Source: Bradyrhizobium lupini
GTDB taxonomy: Bacteria > Pseudomonadota > Alphaproteobacteria > Rhizobiales > Xanthobacteraceae
Length of the DNA: 64,000 bases
Assembly: GCF_040939785.1 (NCBI RefSeq)
Contig: NZ_CP162553.1
Span: 3,968,001 to 4,032,000 of the forward strand
Reading direction: 5' to 3'
In this document: one piece after another, positions 60,502 to 64,000 of the stretch
Position numbering within the stretch: the stretch's first letter is position 1
Layout of the letters: the number at the start of each line of letters is the position of its first letter
The notes under the pieces: model-generated
Told to the model about the DNA's origin: nothing
The model's input: the letters and a program-made list of their open reading frames with translations, nothing else
Database searches by the model: none
Program-made: the position numbers and the translations under genes

Positions 60502-62571
60502 TCATCGATTAAAGAGCTGCCGCAGCACGTCGTTCATCGGCTGGCTGTCCTGCTGCGCCGCCGGCGGGTCCTCCAGGGCGGGGGACGCCGGCGAGGCTTG
60601 CGGCATCAGTGCGGATGGCGCTGCAGGCAGGCTGCGGCTGCGGCCGGTGGCAGTCCCGGTCCCGGTGCCGTTTCCCGCGCCACCGGAAAGTCCCTGCTGG
60701 ATCAGATTGCCGAGCGCCTCCCCCAGGGGGCCGCTGAGCAAATTGTTCTGTCCGGCGGGCTGCTGGCTTTGCGGATTGGCAGTGCCGGCGGCATTACCGC
60801 CACCCGGCGCGGTGGCTCCCCCGAGACCAAGGCTGCCCAAAATATTGCCGAGCCCGGCCCCATCAGCGCCGAACAGCCCCCTGCCCATCTCGCGCAGCTT
60901 GGCATAGGCGGCGTCCGGATTGTCCAGCATGCCGGCCATGTCGGGATAGATTCGCGGCTGCGACCAGGTGCCCTGGATCATCACGGGAATGCCGAAGCCG
61001 ACCGGCTCGGCGGCGCGGCCCTGGCCTTCGGTCGTCATCACCAGTTTCGGCTCGACGCGAAAGCCCATCATCTTGGTGTCGAGTGCGATCGTGCCGGCAC
61101 CGGTCACGCGGACGAGCGGTCCGGTCAAGTTGAGATCGGTGGTCACCGCCTGGCCCTTGTCGATCCGGAACGACGCCGAGAGCTGCGACAAATCCGTGCT
61201 CTGCTCCCGACTGCTGTCTCCGTTTTCCTGCCAGCCGGACAGCGTGCCCGATGTCAGCGAGCGGATCATCTGTGCGACGTTGATGCCGCGAATGGCGCCG
61301 TCCTGGAAATTGACGAAGGCCGTGCCCTGCATGTTCGCCATCAGCGCGCGCTGGCTGCTGCCGGCGCTGCGCAGCGCGAGCTTGGCCTGCAGCTTGCCGT
61401 CGATCCGGTCGAATTCGGCGAGGCCCTGCAGCAGCGGCAGCGCGCGCACGCCGGCGAGGTCGGAATGCATGGCAAAGCTCGGCGCGCCGCTGGTCGCATC
61501 CAGGATCAATTCGCCCGTAACCTGGCCGCCATAGGCGCCGAGATTGGCGGTGCCGGCCTTCAGCACGCCGCCGGCGAGTTTTGCATCGACCGCCAGCGGC
61601 GCGAGGCGTGCCTCGCCGATCACCGCCTCATGCGCGGAGATCCTGATCTGCGCATCGACATAGTTGAGCCCGGAGACGTCGATCGGCGCATCGCTCCAGG
61701 GCTGCCCGGACGCGCCTTCCGGCGATTTCGCCAGCGGGATCGCGAGCCGCTGGAAGTCGAGATCGAGCTTGACGAGAGGCTTGCTCGCGATATCGACCGA
61801 GGCCCAGCCATTGAACGCGCCATCGCCGAGCGTGCCATTCAGGCCGTTGATCATCACGACATCGCCGCTCAGCCGCATCTCGGCATGGCCCGCGAGCCGG
61901 GACTTCAGCACGTCCGGCATGTCGATGGCGAAATCCACCGGAATGGTCGGTCGGTCGGCCGGCGGCGCTGGCGTGGTCGCCTTGATGTCGAATTTGGTCG
62001 GATGCTCGCCGACCCGTGCGGTGCCGGTGATGTTGAACTTGCGGTCGCGGCCGACGATCGCATCGGCATTGACGGCGCTGATGCGGCTCTCGACGCGATC
62101 GCGCACGCGCGCGAATGCGATCTCGCCATCGGTGACCTTGATGCGATCGATGGCGGCGCCGTCGAGATCGAGCGCGACCGGCTTCGACGTGCCGCCGGCA
62201 TTCGGCAGGCGCTCACGCAGCAGCGGCTGGTAGAGCACGGGATGGGTGACGACGAGCTCGCTGATCTTCGGGCGGCCCGACCAGACGCTTGAGAGCGACA
62301 TGTCGGCCCGCACGCTGTCGATGGACAGGCGCGTGATGCCGCTGCGGTCCTTGGGGTCGGCAAGCGTGAGGTCGTTCAGCGTCACGTTCAGCGTCGGCCA
62401 CAAACTGATTCTAGTGGTGCCGTCGACCGACAGGCGATAGCCGGTCGCGCTCTCGACACGCGAGGCAATCGTCGAACTCAGGAAGCCCGAGGGGATCCCG
62501 ACCACCAGCAGGAGTGCGATCACGATGACGATTGCGGCCACCGCCGCGCCGGCGAATTTCACGGCTCTCAT
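60502..62571 (-). CDS. AsmA-family protein
   Basis: 689 aa from ATG 62571 (GGAAAG 5 nt upstream; an in-frame GTG at 62613 would add 14 residues). One N-terminal helix (AVKFAGAAVAAIVIVIALLL) and a long periplasmic AsmA domain (LSVDGTTRISLWPTLNVTLN; VLYQPLLRERLPNAGG), then a Gly/Ala/Gln-rich C-terminus. AsmA relatives help move phospholipid or assemble outer-membrane components. It is divergent from the Crp-family gene, sharing a spacer with a CRP-type site. Confidence 0.9.
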   Translation of the reverse strand: MRAVKFAGAAVAAIVIVIALLLVVGIPSGFLSSTIASRVESATGYRLSVDGTTRISLWPTLNVTLNDLTLADPKDRSGITRLSIDSVRADMSLSSVWSGRPKISELVVTHPVLYQPLLRERLPNAGGTSKPVALDLDGAAIDRIKVTDGEIAFARVRDRVESRISAVNADAIVGRDRKFNITGTARVGEHPTKFDIKATTPAPPADRPTIPVDFAIDMPDVLKSRLAGHAEMRLSGDVVMINGLNGTLGDGAFNGWASVDIASKPLVKLDLDFQRLAIPLAKSPEGASGQPWSDAPIDVSGLNYVDAQIRISAHEAVIGEARLAPLAVDAKLAGGVLKAGTANLGAYGGQVTGELILDATSGAPSFAMHSDLAGVRALPLLQGLAEFDRIDGKLQAKLALRSAGSSQRALMANMQGTAFVNFQDGAIRGINVAQMIRSLTSGTLSGWQENGDSSREQSTDLSQLSASFRIDKGQAVTTDLNLTGPLVRVTGAGTIALDTKMMGFRVEPKLVMTTEGQGRAAEPVGFGIPVMIQGTWSQPRIYPDMAGMLDNPDAAYAKLREMGRGLFGADGAGLGNILGSLGLGGATAPGGGNAAGTANPQSQQPAGQNNLLSGPLGEALGNLIQQGLSGGAGNGTGTGTATGRSRSLPAAPSALMPQASPASPALEDPPAAQQDSQPMNDVLRQLFNR

Positions 62572-62711
62572 ATCGACTTTCCAGCGGCGGACGATCGGCG
62601 TCGAATCCGGCACATGACCGTCATTTGCACCCGTCCTTGGCTCCTGAGTTTATCCCGGGACGGGAAGCGGCTCCAAGCACGTAAAAATAGTCTGGGGGTG
62701 CTGCAAAGTTA

Positions 62712-62727
62712 TGTGACTTATGGCACA
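62712..62727. promoter_or_regulatory. CRP-type operator in front of the crp-like gene
   Basis: TGTGA-CTTATG-GCACA: one mismatch to TGTGA-N6-TCACA. It lies 79 bp before the crp-like start and 140 bp from the AsmA start on the other strand. It suggests autoregulation, or control of AsmA. Confidence 0.65.
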
Positions 62728-62806
62728 CTTCCCGGGCGCGGTTTTACGCGATCTTGATGTTGATGGTTCCAAGCGATTTGCCAACGAAATTCACAAGGAT
62801 ATTGAA

Positions 62807-63481
62807 ATGAGCAAGCAGGCCGAATTTGCGGTCATCCTCAAGATGAATGCGATGTTCGCCGATCTCGGCGCAGACGAACTCCAGCGGCTGGCGAATCTCT
62901 GCCACACCCAGCATCTGGGGAATGGCGAGGTGCTGTTCCAGAAGGGCGACCCAGGCGATGCGCTGTTCGGCGTGCGCCGAGGCCAGGTCCGTATCGAGAC
63001 CGGCGCCTCCGACGGCAGCCGCCTGACGCTGAACTTCATGGGGCCCGGCGACCTGTTCGGCGAGGTTGCGGTGCTGGATGGCCAGAGCCGCACTGCGGAC
63101 GCCACCGCGGGCGAAGCCAGCGAGCTGTTCGTGCTGCGGCGCGAAGACTTTCTCGCCTTCCTCGAACGCGAGCCGAAAGTCGGGATCAAGATCATCGCGC
63201 TGCTCTGCCAGCGCATCCGCTGGCAGAGCGAGCGCATGGAAGAGTCCATGCTCCAGCCGCTGCCGGTTCGCCTCGCGCGGCGCCTCTGCGCGCTCGCCGC
63301 CGATTTCGGCTCGGAGGTGCACATCTCGCAGGAGCAACTCGGCGTCTTCGTCGGCGCCGCCCGCGAGAGCGTCAACCGCCAGCTTCAGGCCTGGCGCAAG
63401 GAAGCGATCCTCGATCTCCAGCGCGGCCGCATCCTGCTGCGGAACATGACCAAGCTGACGGCGATCGCGCGCAACGAGTAG
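62807..63481 (+). CDS. Crp-family transcriptional regulator, probable cAMP receptor type
   Basis: 224 aa from ATG 62807 (AAGGAT 7 nt upstream). The cyclic-nucleotide cassette is present: GDLFGEVAVLDGQSRTADAT (the FGE...RT pattern). The HTH_Crp reads VHISQEQLGVFVGAARESVN, and the last residues end in LRNMTKLTAIARNE. Cysteines of FNR are absent, so cAMP or cGMP binding is plausible. A class III cyclase gene lies 2.6 kb upstream. The recognition helix (VGAARESVNRQL) resembles that of CRP proteins that read TGTGA. Consistent with the three TGTGA-type sites in the window. Confidence 0.9.
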   Translation: MSKQAEFAVILKMNAMFADLGADELQRLANLCHTQHLGNGEVLFQKGDPGDALFGVRRGQVRIETGASDGSRLTLNFMGPGDLFGEVAVLDGQSRTADATAGEASELFVLRREDFLAFLEREPKVGIKIIALLCQRIRWQSERMEESMLQPLPVRLARRLCALAADFGSEVHISQEQLGVFVGAARESVNRQLQAWRKEAILDLQRGRILLRNMTKLTAIARNE

Positions 63482-63682
63482 GGGGGCCGTTAGGCTGGGT
63501 CGCTATCGGGGCGAAGGAGTTCGTCAGAAGAGTCTCAACTCGCGACCCACGCTTTAACGACCTCGATCGGCACAGCACGACCGGTACGTCTGAATGCCTG
63601 GTAGCGAAGACGATCCTCCGCTATGTCGGGTTCTCGGATGGCGCTCGCTGAACTGCCTCGTGTGCTTGACGCTGGTGCACAT

Positions 63683-64000
63683 CTACTCCGCCGCAGGGTG
63701 CACGATGTTCTTCGGCCGCGGCCTCGCTTCGGCCGGCGCAGCTCCGTGATGACTTGCGCCCTCCGCATCTTCGCTGTGCACGACCAGCCGCTTGGCGAAG
63801 CGCCAGATCAGGGCGCCGAGATCGTCCATCACCATGAACATCGCGGGCACGAACACCAGCGACAGGATGGTCGAGAAGATCAGGCCACCGATCACCGCGA
63901 GCGCCATCGGCGAGCGGAACTCGCCGCCCGCGCCGACCGCGAGCGCGCTGGGCATCATGCCCGCGGCCATCGCGATCGTGGTCATCACGATCGGGCGAGC
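63683..64000 (-). CDS. RND efflux transporter, C-terminal end only
   Basis: The frame continues beyond base 64000, so the start is outside the window. Visible (about 105 residues): ARPIVMMTTIAMAAGMMPSA, then FRSPMALAVIGGLIFSTILS and LVFVPAMFMVMDDLGALIWR, the last two membrane helices of an AcrB/HAE-type pump, followed by a polar tail ending HPAAE. No adaptor lies between it and the Crp gene. The orphan membrane-fusion protein at 41011 is 22 kb away and need not be its partner. Confidence 0.9.
   Translation of the reverse strand, partial: ARPIVMTTIAMAAGMMPSALAVGAGGEFRSPMALAVIGGLIFSTILSLVFVPAMFMVMDDLGALIWRFAKRLVVHSEDAEGASHHGAAPAEARPRPKNIVHPAAE

Noticed and set aside
1..64000. tRNA or rRNA genes, CRISPR arrays, insertion sequences and prophage genes
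   Set aside because: I looked for conserved stems, repeat-spacer patterns, transposase or integrase motifs and flanking target duplications and found none that I could support.

Overview
The window is a gene-dense, high-GC stretch of an alphaproteobacterial chromosome. The organism is most likely a Bradyrhizobium or close relative. This is inferred from protein style (a CheA carrying a C-terminal receiver domain, FixJ-type regulators, TctC-type and NitT/TauT-type binding proteins, an inactive caspase-like protein), from high GC at third codon positions, and from REP-like palindromes between genes. I see no rRNA, tRNA, insertion sequence, phage gene or CRISPR array, so it reads as core chromosome, not an island.

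Layout. 1-5.5 kb: the end of an FAD monooxygenase, a tricarboxylate-type binding protein, an EamA exporter, and a LysR regulator divergent from a flavodoxin-fold quinone reductase. 5.5-23.3 kb: a long signalling block. It holds a degenerate receiver-EAL protein, a LuxR-type regulator with a histidine-less HisKA-like region, an Hpt protein, a Crp/Fnr protein, a twice-frameshifted response regulator, a cheA-cheW-cheY-cheR-PilZ-like operon, further receivers, a FixJ-type regulator and a large hybrid kinase. 23.5-30.6 kb: a GntR regulator divergent from a six-gene uptake and catabolic operon (NitT/TauT-type ABC transporter, IlvD/Edd dehydratase, RraA-like aldolase, Tat-exported lactonase) that probably handles a sugar acid or its lactone. 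30.7-44.5 kb: oligopeptidase B, an MBOAT acyltransferase with an SGNH-like partner, an aminotransferase, secreted proteins, a caspase-like protein lacking both catalytic residues, an orphan membrane-fusion protein, a beta-propeller lactonase and very small genes. 44.7-51.3 kb: a co-directional cluster (AraC regulator, FAD oxidoreductase, acetoacetate decarboxylase, patatin, 3-hydroxybutyrate dehydrogenase, MBL hydrolase) that fits ketone-body or hydroxybutyrate metabolism. 51.5-64 kb: an intact GGDEF-EAL protein, a LysM protein, a Spy/CpxP-like protein, a class III nucleotide cyclase, an AsmA protein, a Crp-family regulator and the end of an RND pump.

How it fits together. A nucleotide cyclase and a CRP-like regulator lie 2.6 kb apart. 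Three gene-free stretches hold consensus or near-consensus CRP operators (TGTGA-N6-TCACA): before a 575-aa unknown protein, in a 545-bp gap with no recognised gene, and in front of the crp-like gene itself. This gives a testable local cAMP circuit. Other non-coding signals are a 16-bp palindrome at the GntR-controlled operon, a candidate general-stress promoter before a 40-aa membrane protein, a 54-bp dispersed repeat in two copies 55 kb apart, and two copies of an 8-bp-stem hairpin inside the hydroxybutyrate cluster.
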